From NCBI GenBank assembly GCA_016711435.1, contig JADJSY010000005.1:1-64000 (forward strand): a stretch of DNA of 64,000 nt. The letters are read 5' to 3'. The translations under genes and the position numbers were made by a program. Numbering within the stretch: position 1 is the stretch's first letter; the number at the start of each line of letters is the position of its first letter. The stretch comes from Lewinellaceae bacterium (GTDB lineage Bacteria > Bacteroidota > Bacteroidia > Chitinophagales > Saprospiraceae). Shown here one piece after another: positions 38,565 to 47,932 of this stretch. The notes beneath the pieces are model-generated. The model did no database searches and had not been told where the DNA came from. It worked only from the letters and a program-made list of their open reading frames with translations.

Positions 38565-38930
38565 AACGTTATTCGTTGTATTCCTTACTGCGTGTCAAGA
38601 TCGCCAGAAACGCTACAACCACATCCGCTAAACCCGCTTTCCACATTGTTGCCAAACCATCCACCCATGGTGATGGACCCGGAGAACACCAAGGCCGGGG
38701 ACCATAGGACCACAATCTTGTCTACTCTGGTAATGAATTGTGGCCAAAATCCTGTCGAATTTCGTGGTCGATCTGATAAGCCAGCAAAGCCAGGCCCACC
38801 CATGATGCCGTCGCCCAGTAGACTGATGATCTGGGCGAGGTACGGTTTCGCGAAGGTTTTGTTTTTGAGAGCGGCAAAGGGTTTGCCAGCTGTTGTAAGG
38901 TGTTGGTTTCTGTTCATTTTTCAGGCGTGC
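38565..38930 (-). pseudogene. Short segment resembling a P1B ATPase C terminus
   Basis: On the minus strand the last about 45 codons (SITMGGW, LATMW-like, ADVVVAFLAIL in mixed frames, ending near 38565) resemble the ends of the ATPases at 34988 and 39496; at DNA level the motif TCAAGATCGCCA is shared by all three. The upstream part (MNRNQHLTTAGKPFAALKNK, GDGIMGGPGFAGLSDRPRN) does not align convincingly with an ATPase. Probably a remnant joined to other sequence. Confidence 0.35.
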
Positions 38931-38968
38931 GGACGTATTTAGCCAAAATTCAGGTATTGGACGTTCCG

Positions 38969-39440
38969 TCAAAACCAATTTGCTTGAATTTCCCGGCAGC
39001 CAGTATTTGCCATCTTTTGCCGGTGTTTGTAAAAAACGCTTGCCCACCACACGACCAAACGCGTCAGGATTCCTCCATAAATGGTGATCTCGTCTTCATA
39101 CCAAATCACCTGTTCATCTATTTTTCTCATTGAAATACGATGGTTCCAGACTTTTTGCAGACTCATCCTAATCTCTTGTTTGTAAAGTTTGTTGAGCACC
39201 AACTTTTCAAAACAGATGTGTGGAGGCCCCAAACGGCACAATCCAAAGAACGGCATCCCATGGTGACCGTTCATGCCCTTCACACGAGCGGGAATTCCCA
39301 TTGAAGGCATGAATCGGATTTTTCCTTTGGACAAATTGATAAGCAATGGTAAGTGTCGCTTCACGCCATTTCTGATGTTCGTGGAATTTGTGAAGAGTCA
39401 ATATACCATGGGCAAGAAACCTCCTTTCCCTGATATTCAA
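38969..39440 (-). CDS. Possible SRPBCC/START-like domain protein (frameshifted)
   Basis: Two overlapping frames make one readable protein: FLAHGILTLHKFHEHQKW, NGNSRSCEGHERSPW, FGLCRLGPPHICFEKLVLN, KLYKQEIRMSLQKVWNHRIS, EQVIWYEDEITIYGGILTRL and WWASVFYKHRQKRWQ. The late pattern (KVWNHxIxxxxxxxxxWYxDExTxYxG, then aromatic helix with FYKHRQ) resembles ligand-binding SRPBCC proteins, but I am not sure. Start taken as a TTG at 39440. Confidence 0.4.
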
Positions 39441-39495
39441 TTTTTATTTTTTCTCAATGCTTGACTTCATGTTCTATTGAAGAAAATGTGAAAAA

Positions 39496-41500
39496 TTAAA
39501 ACTTTGTCCGCTGTATGCGCAATTCGGGTTCAAGATCGCCAAAAATGCCAACTCCACATCCGCAAAAAACAGCCTCCCACATGGTGGCTAACCCGCCTCG
39601 CGCCCAGCGCGAGCACTACCACTTTGACGCCAAAGGCGAAGCCGATGTTTTGCCAGACCACCTTCCGCGTCATCCGCCCGATGGCGACCGCCGTGGCCGC
39701 TTTGGACGGTTCGTCGTTCTGATGATCACGTCGGCGGTCCGATGGCCGCGTCGGAGCCGAGGCCGCCCTACGGCGATGTCTGCCATCGGCGACAGCCAGC
39801 ACCGGCGCGTCCGTCGAGGTCGTCGCCCATGAAGGCGATCACGCGGGCCGGGTTGTCGCGTTTCAGGGCTTCTCACGGGCTCTACTTTGCCTTCGGGCGC
39901 AGGTCGCCAAAGCCCTGTTCGATCCCCAGTGCCGATCACTTTTGCACCACCGAGTCCTTGTCACCGGAGAGCATCAATACTTCACGTATCCCGGCGGCGT
40001 GGAGGCGCTTGACGGTGTCGGTTGTGTCGGGCTTGATCTCGTCGGCAATGGTGACGAAGCCGGCATATTTGCCGCCAACGGATACCACGGCAATCGTATC
40101 CACTTCTGCATCGAGCGCAGGTGGGTAAGTGACCTTGAATTTCGAGCAACTTGGTATTGTCTACCATAACCGGCTTTCCATTCACCTGCCCGGTCAGTCC
40201 GTGCCCGGCGATTTCCTTTATCTCGGTGACGGCGGCTTTTTTCCAATCTAGTTTTGTTCGTCCGCATACTTTACCAATGCTTTGGCCACCGGGTGCGTGG
40301 AATGTTGTTCCAGCGCGGCGGGCCAGCAACAGGAGTTCGTTCTTTCAACGCCCTCGCTTTCAATTTTTGTACTTTAAAAACGCCATGCGTCAGCGTTCCG
40401 GCTTTGTCCATCACCACCGTGTTCACCCCTGATCATCAGGTCCAGAAAATTAGAGCCTTTGAATAAAATACGGATTCCTGCCGCGATGCCGCCCGATGCC
40501 GCTGAAATAGCCCAGCGGAATATTGATGACCAGTGCGCAGGGGCAGAAATGACCAAGAAAACTGAGGCACGGTACAGCCAGTCACGGAAGAATAATCCGG
40601 CGCCACAGCACGGCACCACGACGAGCAAGACCGCCAACGGCGACCACGATCGGCGTATAGACCCTGCGCAACCTTTGCGGATAAACAATCCGCGGGTGCC
40701 CTCGCGTGCCGCAGCGTTCTGCACCAATTCGAGGATGCTGGCGACGCTGCTTTCCCGAATGGGTTTGACCTTCATTTTACTAAGCCATCCGCGCTTACGC
40801 ATACCCGCCAGAACCACTTCGCCTTTGCGGAAATAATGCGCGGTTTGCTCGCCGGTGAGGGCGGCAGGTCGAAGGTTGCGCCCGACTTGCCGCTTAGAGT
40901 CCCGTCGAGCGGCACCCGTTCCCCAGGCTTTACGCGGATGGTATCGCCGACATTCACCGTATCAGGCTTGACCTGCACAGGGTTGTCCGGCCTGCAATAC
41001 CGTAGCCTGATCGGGCCGTACATCGAGCAGTGCCTTGATATTGCGTTTATGGCGCGGCTGACGGCCGCATCCCGGAAAGTTCCCCGATGGCGTAGAACAG
41101 CATCGCGGCGCCTTCGGGGTATTCGCCGATAGCGAAAGCGCCGACGGTAGCGATGCCCCATGAGCAGGAATTCCGTGAATATATCGCCTTAAGGTGGCAA
41201 CGGAATGCCTTTCCAGATGACGGGAAGCCTACCGGCGCGTAAGCCACCAAGCACCATGCCAGGCGCTCCAGCCTGCAAACCAACCGGCTTGAAGCCAGTA
41301 TTCCAGCGCGCAAGACCGCTCAGCAGCAACAATAACCAAAGCCAACCGGCGCATACGTACGCCAAATGGAGGAACTCGCTATCGTGACCATGCTCGTCGT
41401 GGTCATGATCGTGGCCGTCGTCCACCGTGGTCGGAAGGAAGCGGGCAGTAGACTTTTGGATTTTATATTTTTCTTTGCCATGTAATAAAGTGGTTTTCAA
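39496..41500 (-). CDS. Heavy-metal-translocating P1B ATPase, CadA/ZntA-like (frameshifted)
   Basis: About 665 codons with more than a dozen frame changes. The N terminus is His/Asp-rich (DDGHDHDHDEHGHDSEFLH), followed by the first helices, IGEYPEGAA, MLFYAIGELF, VKPDTVNVGDTIRVKPGERV, the membrane core VFLVISCPCALVINIP after correction (metal motif CPC, Zn/Cd/Pb-type), AASRNGILFKGSNFLDL, VVMDKTGTLTHGVFK after correction, EIAGHGLTGQVNGKPVMVDN, the GDGxND region and QNIGFAFGVKVVVLALGA. Ends RIQRTKF at 39496. No HMA domain is seen. Likely exports Zn2+/Cd2+/Pb2+ or Co2+. It overlaps the end of the transporter gene upstream by about 40 nt. Confidence 0.78.
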
Positions 41501-42102
41501 TGTAAAATAACCTCAATACTCCAGTGCCCACCAATGTGGCACCGGTCACTAAACCCGCATTGTGCTCCAGTAAATGCCAGTCAAAACGACTCGTGCCAAG
41601 CGAAGCGCCCGGATCCACAACACCATGCCGCACCTGATACCAGCGTGTAAATAACGGCTACCGCCAATACCAGTCGCCAGCCCTGTGCCCCGGCAAGCAG
41701 AAAATAAGCCTCGACTTCAGGCACGGGGAAAGAACATGGCGAGGGCAGTGTCGCCATAATGCCTCGTCCGTTCGTCTTGTCCACATCGGCCAAATGGGAA
41801 TGATGATGCCGGTAATGCCGCCACATAAAAAACACTCCCAGCCCGATGAGCAGCACCGGAGCCGCCCGACCTTATACTCCTTCTTCAAATGCCGCTGACA
41901 ACTGCCAGCCCCAGCACCGCCAGCCCGATGCCAAGTAACACCGTACTACCGGCATGGCCAGGCCAACCACCAGTGTTACCCGCGATACCTGGCGGAGCGA
42001 CCACTTTTGTTTGCGTTGGACCGCCAGCATAGGCAGCCAGTGGTTGGGCAGTAGCGCATGCCAAAGGCTGAGTAAGAGCGTACCGATCAGGATTTCAGTC
42101 AT
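41463..42102 (-). CDS. NicO/UreH-like metal transporter (frameshifted)
   Basis: About 213 codons. Start MTEILIGTLLLSLWHALLPN (42102): a His followed by NH in the first helix resembles the HX4-5(D/N)H motif of nickel/cobalt permeases. Then VTLVVGLA, LGWQLSAAFEEGV, LLIGLGVFFMWRHYRHHHSH (His-rich loop), SPCLEVEAYFLLAGAQGW, LVLAVAVIYTLVSGA and LFYIENHFITWQRKI. Six helices expected. Frames change near 41950, 41870, 41740 and 41590. Metal (Ni, Co or other) not assignable; encoded directly before the Zn/Cd-type ATPase. Confidence 0.65.
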
Positions 42103-42148
42103 ATAAATTTAGTCTCACTTTCCTGGTGTTTTTCCTGTTTTGCTGGAG

Positions 42149-42367
42149 TCAGCATTTTGGTTCAAATCCTTTCCGTACTTCTTTCTCCTTTAATTTCATG
42201 TGACAACCGGACCACTCGCTCGGCTGCTCATACGTCTTGCTTTCACAATCCATTGGGCAGGAACAGGGGTGTAATTCGGGTCATGTTTCAAATGGTTGGG
42301 CGGGTCGTTTCGGCAGGCAGTAAAACACAGTGTCAGCGCGACTGCGAAACGAAAACAGTTGTATCAT
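42149..42367 (-). CDS. Small HMBD lipoprotein (frameshifted)
   Basis: Readable on the minus strand as MIQLFSF, then AVALTLCFTACRNDPPNHLK (lipoprotein signal and first mature residues), HDPNYTP, and CSCPMDCESKTYEQP...GCHMKLKEK, ending RKGFEPKC. The CPMDCExxKTYxQPxxxxxCHMKL pattern is an HMBD of the same subtype as the lipoprotein at 20699 (CPMNCEKGKTY). Frame changes at about 42340 and 42270. About 72 codons. Probable periplasmic metal binder. Confidence 0.6.
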
Positions 42368-42404
42368 AATCATCTTTTGTGCTATTTATTCCCGCTATCT
42401 TTTT

Positions 42405-43088
42405 CATCCTTAAAAAATTAAATCCAGGCCCGATTTGTGGTATAAGCATATCGGTGGTCGAAGTAAGACGTGAGGATCAGGACGCCTTCGCTGTCGTAGC
42501 GAGGCTGCGTTGTAAGAAGTATTTGCTCCCCGCAAGTAAGCGCACTTCAATTCGATACCGCCGACTCGTTTTTTGCCGAGTGCGTTCTTATCCCGGCGCT
42601 ACCGCCGTGAAAAATGACTCAGCGTTCCTTTCGTATCCTCATTTTTGCCAAGATTGATGTCGTTTCCCTCCTCTGTTTTTCCGATAAAACTGGACCTGGG
42701 TATGAAGTCATTGGCGCCTGCCTCTCCTTCACATAGGGACTGAAACGCTTTCCAAAAACGGCAAAAACTTCAACAACAGGCCGAGGCTAAACACATTATT
42801 GGAGTTTTTGCCCTTGTAGTCATTCAACACCCGGCGACGTTTATAGGAATTGTCTCGTTGGCGTATCCTCTACCGAACAAGCCAATATCCAGGCCGGGTT
42901 GCAGTGGAAAAGAAGGTGTCGGGCGAACGTAAAAGTTGAAACGGGCGCCTGCTCCTATATCGGCGTCATTCGTTTCACGAAATGCTCCCAAGGCAACGGG
43001 AAGTTGAGGCGGCAGACCAGGCGCCGGTCACTTGCGACCAGGCGCATAGCGGGAAAACCAAAGCGAGTACTATCCATATTTTTTTCAT
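42405..43088 (-). CDS. Outer-membrane beta-barrel protein (frameshifted)
   Basis: Starts MKKIWIVLALVFPLCAWSQ (signal peptide, ATG 43088). Readable pieces: GAFRETNDADIGAGARFNFY in a shifted frame, RPTPSFPLQPGLDIG, NSNNVFSLGLLLKFLP, FGKRFSPYVKE, FIPRSSFIGKTEEGNDIN, and an ending IPQIGPGFNF. Gly- and aromatic-rich strands, small size (about 228 codons) and a C-terminal Phe fit an 8-stranded outer-membrane barrel. No specific family recognised. It precedes the HMBD lipoprotein on the same strand by about 40 nt. Confidence 0.5.
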
Positions 43089-43194
43089 AAGCAGGTGTGC
43101 AAAATTAGTTAATGGTAAATCTTCTGTAACTCATTGATTTACATTGCCTTTTGCCCTTTGCTATTTTTGCCCTTTTTACTTAGCAGGGCATTGT

Positions 43195-43952
43195 TCAATC
43201 TATTAAGATTCGCAGGAACATAGATTTCACCCAGTCGCCGTTGCCGATATGCGACCAGCCGTTGGTTTGTTCGTAGATATGCACCAATTCATTGGTCGGA
43301 ATGCGACGCACAAAGTGAAGTTCGGATTTTGTGGGTCGAACTGCGGACTACTACGCACATTAAGTTCCTTAGAAACGACCACCGCCCGCCGGATTTGGCT
43401 GACGCTTTTGCCTTTGGCTAGAACTGCACATCGTTTTTGAACTGCGTCCACAGCGACGGGCTTCTACGAACATCTTGGGACACAACTTGTGGGTGATGTC
43501 GTAGTGGCGGTACAGCTGGTCCAAGCCGAGACCGTGTTTGGCAACAAGCCACCAGTCAGGCTCCACCGTATGGGCGTAGGTTTTGCCCCACACCCCGTCT
43601 ACGTTGACGCACATTTCGATGCCGATGAGAAACTCATTGGCCGACAAGCCGTTTTCCCGGATGACATTGTTCGCCAAATCAGTGTACGGCAGCCCGGAGA
43701 CCGCCCCGCAGTGAAAAGCCACCTCTGTGTCGGGAACTAACTGCAACACGCGCTCGTCGTCCACCATGTAATGGGCGGATGCTTTGCGGATGCGACCGTT
43801 CCTGATAGTGCGGTTGGAACAATTGAAGTGAGCGATGGCATCAGCGCCCCGGCTGTAATTAGCCGTGTAATGTACAACCACTCCTTTCAGTTTGGCGAGG
43901 TTGCCGTGGGCGGTTTGTACTCGTAATCAGTTTTTTGCTCGATTGCTGGCAT
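43195..43952 (-). CDS. N-acetylmuramoyl-L-alanine amidase with C-terminal SH3-like domain (frameshifted)
   Basis: About 252 codons. After MPAIEQKTDYEYKPP comes GVVVHYTANYSRGADAIAHF, ASAHYMVDDERVLQLVPDTE, VAFHCGAV, FLIGIEMCVN and YRHYDITHKLCP: the zinc His residues (VVHYT, HYDITHK) and layout of the amidase_2 (T7 lysozyme-like) family. After frame changes near 43440 and 43330 the C terminus VSKELNVRSSPQFDPQNPNF ... is a bacterial SH3 domain, ending FLRILID at 43195. No signal peptide. It cleaves the lactyl-Ala bond in peptidoglycan; could be for wall recycling or a phage/element lysozyme. Confidence 0.8.
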
Positions 43953-44071
43953 TTTAACAATCATTTGGAGGGTGAAGAATATGGTTATATCGAATAAATC
44001 TGTTTCATTTTTTCAGCGGCTTTGGCTTCGCCAGGTGTAGTATTCAGTTCACTAAGATTTACAAGAACCAA

Positions 44072-44454
44072 TCAATGTTTTTCAGACACATAAAGCATGG
44101 TGTCAATCTTGGCCCGGCTACCGGAGAGATGTCTATCGGCAAGCTGCCAAAAAAATGGTGGGGGTAATGCAAACTATCGTATCCGAATGCCACCAGCCAA
44201 TGCCGTCCTTCCGGAACCGATGCCAGGCAGCCGTGTGCATTTTTTCCTGTCCTGAATGAAGCATCGTAGTATCCGGACGACTGATCATAGCCTGGAAAAC
44301 TGTCGGTGTTGAACTTGACATACACCACGGCATCCGGAATTGGGAAATTGTGGTGTGTCGTTTTTACAGATTTCAGTCAGAACGGAATGGTTTCCGGCGC
44401 TACCGGTCGGCATAGTTCCATAAAACAGCGGGAAAACAAAAACAACAGACGCAT
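44072..44454 (-). CDS. Hypothetical lipoprotein (frameshifted)
   Basis: Starts MRLLFLFSRCFMELC in the annotated frame, with a damaged lipoprotein-like signal; then FPIPDAVVYVKFNTDSFPGY, DASFRTGKNAHGCLASVPEG, RHWLVAFGYDSLHYPHHFFG and, after a frame change near 44110, SRAKIDTMLYVSEKH. The last part resembles the carboxypeptidase-regulatory-like lipoproteins of Bacteroidota. No specific function. About 127 codons. The 120 nt between it and the amidase shows no gene. Confidence 0.55.
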
Positions 44455-44513
44455 GGTTTTATATTTTTTAAATGAAAATGCTTTTACATAGCCGTAAACG
44501 CCGCGCCTGACTG

Positions 44514-46279
44514 CTAATGTTTCACGGTCACTTTCTGTACCTGACTTGCGTCGCCGCTTTGCAGGCTGACGAAATATACGCCGGAAGGCAACTGTTCCGC
44601 CCGAAAAAGTATCTGGATTCGCCCGTTGGCAGGTTTCCTGAAAAAATGGTCTCTACCTGGACGGCCCAGGTAATCGAGCGATTCAATTTTCCACAGCGCC
44701 GCCGTTGGCATTGGACACCGGACACAGGTAATAGCGCTCGCCGGATTAGGGAACACCTCGCCGAGTAACGTAGCGCCTCTTTCAATCTCGCTGATGCCGG
44801 TCGATACATTGATTTTAAACTGGAAATACCTTCCGGCGCGGGCATGGCCGGGCAATCTGTTTACCCGAATTGGCCGTTGCACTGGATGTAATAATATACC
44901 GTCGCACCACCGGGCTGCTGTGGAATGTCCGCTGTCCAGCGGTTTTCAGCCGCACTTCGCAAAGGACATGGCTAATTCCTGATACGGAGCAGCCAGATCG
45001 GTTTTGTAAAACACGCTGGCCGCTGCAATACCGCTTTTGTGCCGGATGGTCGCCTGCACTTCATAAGCGGGCGGGTTGATACCGACAACTTCGTCCAGGC
45101 GTCGATGGCTGATCACCAACGGGTCTGTCACACCAACTTCCTTGGTGATGCAATGCACCGCGCCACCGAGATAAATCATAGCATCACAATTGACCCCTAC
45201 GACGTTGTAACCCGGCATGGCATCCCGCCAGATACGCAGGCCGGTGGTATCGTACTGTTCCGCATACACGGGAACGATAATGGTTTTATTGACAAAAACG
45301 GCGTTGGCATAGTTGCGATAATCGCCCCTGATGCGGGTAATTGTTTGGAATAGTCCGGCGGCATCGGCACCGGAATAACCTTGAACGGCGTACCGTAGGA
45401 GGAGGTGAAGTTGTTCAACACATATTGCAGGTTCGCCTCGATTTGCGGACCGTCAGCAATACCAGCGGGGTATTCACCCACCAGCAGCGTCACCTCATCG
45501 AGCAATTTCATGTGCATATCGATATGATGAATACCATCGTAGGGCAGGACGGTCATTTCAGGGTAAGGCCGATATTCATGTAGGTATCCATGATCTCTTC
45601 GACCTCGGCCTGAGTGATTGCTGGCGCCCCAAGTATTTGTGACATCGTTTTCATCCAGCACCGGTTGGATGAAAAGCCGAAACCCAGGCCGTCGGTCATA
45701 AAATTACCGCCCGTATGTACAAGATCATTGGGTGCCACAGTAGTCGTATAGACTGGCATATTAAAATACTGGCCGAAGAATTCCGGCATGGCATCGTCCA
45801 GTCGCGGACGGTTGTAAATCCAGTCTACCCAAACTAAGGAATCCACATCGTTGAGGTAGCAGGGCGAGCCGCCGTAGTCGCGTACCCAAAAACTGTTGCT
45901 CGGCGCCAGGATGAAATCCACGTTTTGCGACCAATCCACGCCGTAGCCGGTCAGTTCGGTTTGACAGGTTTGAATGTTGGGGCAGGCCACCACCACCCTG
46001 CATTCCTGCTTGGCAGCATTGATAATCTGGGCCACGATGCTTTTTGAAGCGCCAAACGACCACCAGCGCTCGTAATTCTTCCCATTCCGCCATGGCGCGG
46101 ATCGGCAAGAGAGGCGGATCCGTTATCCCATAGGCAAATGGCGGATCAGTGCCGGGTCCATCCTCGGCGACCCATTGTTTTTCAGCGTCGGAAAGGCCGC
46201 GTGGAAGTGGATCGTCCTGCGCCTTGGAGGTTTGGCTGAATGCCAGTAAGGCAAGGAATAAGTAGATTGTCTTTTTCAT
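44514..46279 (-). CDS. Secreted agmatine-deiminase-family protein with T9SS tail (frameshifted)
   Basis: About 588 codons, signal peptide MKKTIYLFLALLAFSQTSKA. The guanidino-group-modifying fold is clear: EWEELRALVVVW, VDFILAPSNSFWVRDYGGSP, NDLVHTGGNFMTDGLGFGFS, HHIDMHMKLLDEVTLLVGEY and GGAVHCITKEVGV, where the Cys is the catalytic nucleophile. After an extra beta domain the end GEVFPNPASAIT ... PSGVYFVSLQSG ... KVTVKH is a type IX secretion sorting domain. So it is exported and attached to or released from the cell surface, like peptidylarginine deiminases. Substrate could be agmatine or peptide arginine. Frame changes near 46080, 45620, 45290 and 44950. Confidence 0.8.
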
Positions 46280-46432
46280 GGCATTGATTTTTCTTTGATG
46301 AAAATGGAAATGATTTTAAAAGGAAGCCTTTCCGAACGGAACAGAGTGAAGAAGAACTTTCCAAGAAAGATACTGGCCTTGGATTGCTTGTTTCGATACC
46401 TATGATCTTCATAAACAAATTCAGCAACTGGA

Positions 46433-46460
46433 GCCCTCCGCATGCCTTAATGCGGAGGGC
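46433..46460. terminator. Stem-loop between convergent-like gene ends
   Basis: GCCCTCCGCAT (46433-46443) and ATGCGGAGGGC (46450-46460) form a perfect 11-bp stem with a 6-nt loop, followed on the plus strand by TTTATCATTT. It lies between the CzcB stop (46577) and the deiminase start (46279), so it probably ends or attenuates the minus-strand efflux operon, although the minus side lacks a U run. Confidence 0.5.
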
Positions 46461-46576
46461 TTTATCATTTGTCAATACGCAAGGCAATGGGCTTTATCTG
46501 AAAGCAAGGGTTCAAACAAACCGCTACCGGATTCTCATCTTCCATTGGTGCTTATGCCCGTCACCTTATAGCGCGC

Positions 46577-47914
46577 TCAGTGCGCGTGTCCCTCGCCTTT
46601 GTTGTTCATTTTGGCCAGCAGGAAAAATGCGCCTTTCACCACCACTTTCACATTCTTGGGAAGCTCGGTGAGCGGCGTGATTTCGGCATAACCAACGTCG
46701 GTCGTACCTCGCCGGACGGCTATTTTTTCAAACACTGGTCCCTCTTTAGTGGGGTCATGTCCGGCCTCTTCTTTCTCGGCCGTATCGTGTCCGGCTTCTT
46801 CTTTCTCAGTATGGTCGTGGGTATCTCCCTCGGCGTGGTCGTGTCCGGTCTCTGATTCGTTGTGGTGTTCTTCCTCGCGGTGCGCATCCGTCTGGATAAA
46901 AATAAAATCCTGTCCTTCGTGGGTCACGATGGCATCGATGGGTACGGCAGGTACGGTAGATTTTCCAAGGCTGACGACCGCTGTGATACCCATTCCTTCG
47001 ATGAGGCCCGTTTTGTCGCCTTTTACCTGGGCGTGTACGGGAATGGTTTTCGTATCTTTTTCAAAAGCATTGCCGATGGAATAAATAACTGCGTCGTATT
47101 CCTTGCCGGGATTGTTCGTCAGTGTAAAATGGATAATCTGGTTGTTGCGCAGCCGGGGCAAATCCTGTTCATATACAAAAAGATCGAGGTGTAACTGTCG
47201 GTTGTCCACAATCTCGGCTACCGGTGTGTTGAGGTCTAAGTAGGAGCCGATGTTTACCATCACATTGCTGACGATACCGTTCAGGGGGCTGCGAACAGCG
47301 AGGCTGGCGACCATATTGTCGCCCGTCAGTTTATCCGGCGCGATGCCCATGAGTTGTAGTTGCTGGCGCAGGGAAGCGCGGCGGGTACGCAGCGTACTCA
47401 GTTCGCTTTCAGCCTGTTGCAGGTTTTTGAGCGCTCCGGCATTGCCGCTGTTGAGTTCCTGCTGGCGCTTGTAATCCAGTTCGGCCAGCGTAATACGCGA
47501 AGCCAGTGTGAGGTATTCCTCCTGCATCGGTATAATCTGCGGGTTGGAGATAGTCGCCACCGTCTGTCCCGCTTTTACCACGCTTCCTGGCTGCACGAGC
47601 AAGGTTTTTACCACCCCGCCGTAGAGTGAAGTAGCGTTGGCCTTGTTCTGGTTGGGGACGCGCAGGTAACCGTTGGTTTTGAGTGTCGAAGTAAGATCTT
47701 TTTGCTCCACGTCGCCGAGTAGCAAACCGATGCTTTTTATCTGCGCTTCGCTGAGCGACACGGTCGTGGTGTTTTGGTGCTCGTCGTGGCCTTCTTCTTC
47801 GTGGCCCGCTTCTTCCTTTTGTTCGCCGGAATCTGCGCTGCTGTTGGAACAAGCATTAAAAACAAAAGGAGATGTCAGGATGGCGAAAGCCAGCGCGATG
47901 CTATATTTTTTCAT
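46577..47914 (-). CDS. czcB: CzcB-type RND adaptor lipoprotein with His-rich insert
   Basis: Intact 445 residues, lipoprotein signal ending FVFNAC, then an acidic/His stretch (GHEEEGHDEHQN). The membrane-fusion core is complete (GGVVKTLLVQPGSVVKAGQT, NGIVSNVMVNIGSYLDLNTP, GKEYDAVIYSIGNAF). Near the C terminus (about residues 350-405) is a low-complexity block of His, Asp and Glu with repeats of EKEEAGHD, inserted in the last domain before VFEKIAVRRGTTDVGYAEI. The insert could bind Zn2+/Ni2+/Cu2+. Directly follows the CzcA-TolC gene on the same strand (18 nt apart). Confidence 0.9.
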   Translation of the reverse strand: MKKYSIALAFAILTSPFVFNACSNSSADSGEQKEEAGHEEEGHDEHQNTTTVSLSEAQIKSIGLLLGDVEQKDLTSTLKTNGYLRVPNQNKANATSLYGGVVKTLLVQPGSVVKAGQTVATISNPQIIPMQEEYLTLASRITLAELDYKRQQELNSGNAGALKNLQQAESELSTLRTRRASLRQQLQLMGIAPDKLTGDNMVASLAVRSPLNGIVSNVMVNIGSYLDLNTPVAEIVDNRQLHLDLFVYEQDLPRLRNNQIIHFTLTNNPGKEYDAVIYSIGNAFEKDTKTIPVHAQVKGDKTGLIEGMGITAVVSLGKSTVPAVPIDAIVTHEGQDFIFIQTDAHREEEHHNESETGHDHAEGDTHDHTEKEEAGHDTAEKEEAGHDPTKEGPVFEKIAVRRGTTDVGYAEITPLTELPKNVKVVVKGAFFLLAKMNNKGEGHAH

Positions 47915-47932
47915 AATGATATGGTTCAGAAA

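Noticed and set aside
46384..46671. Plus-strand ORF between deiminase and czcB
   Set aside because: It spans a stem-loop and the reverse of czcB's end, lacks a leader or domain, and has no homologue-like features.
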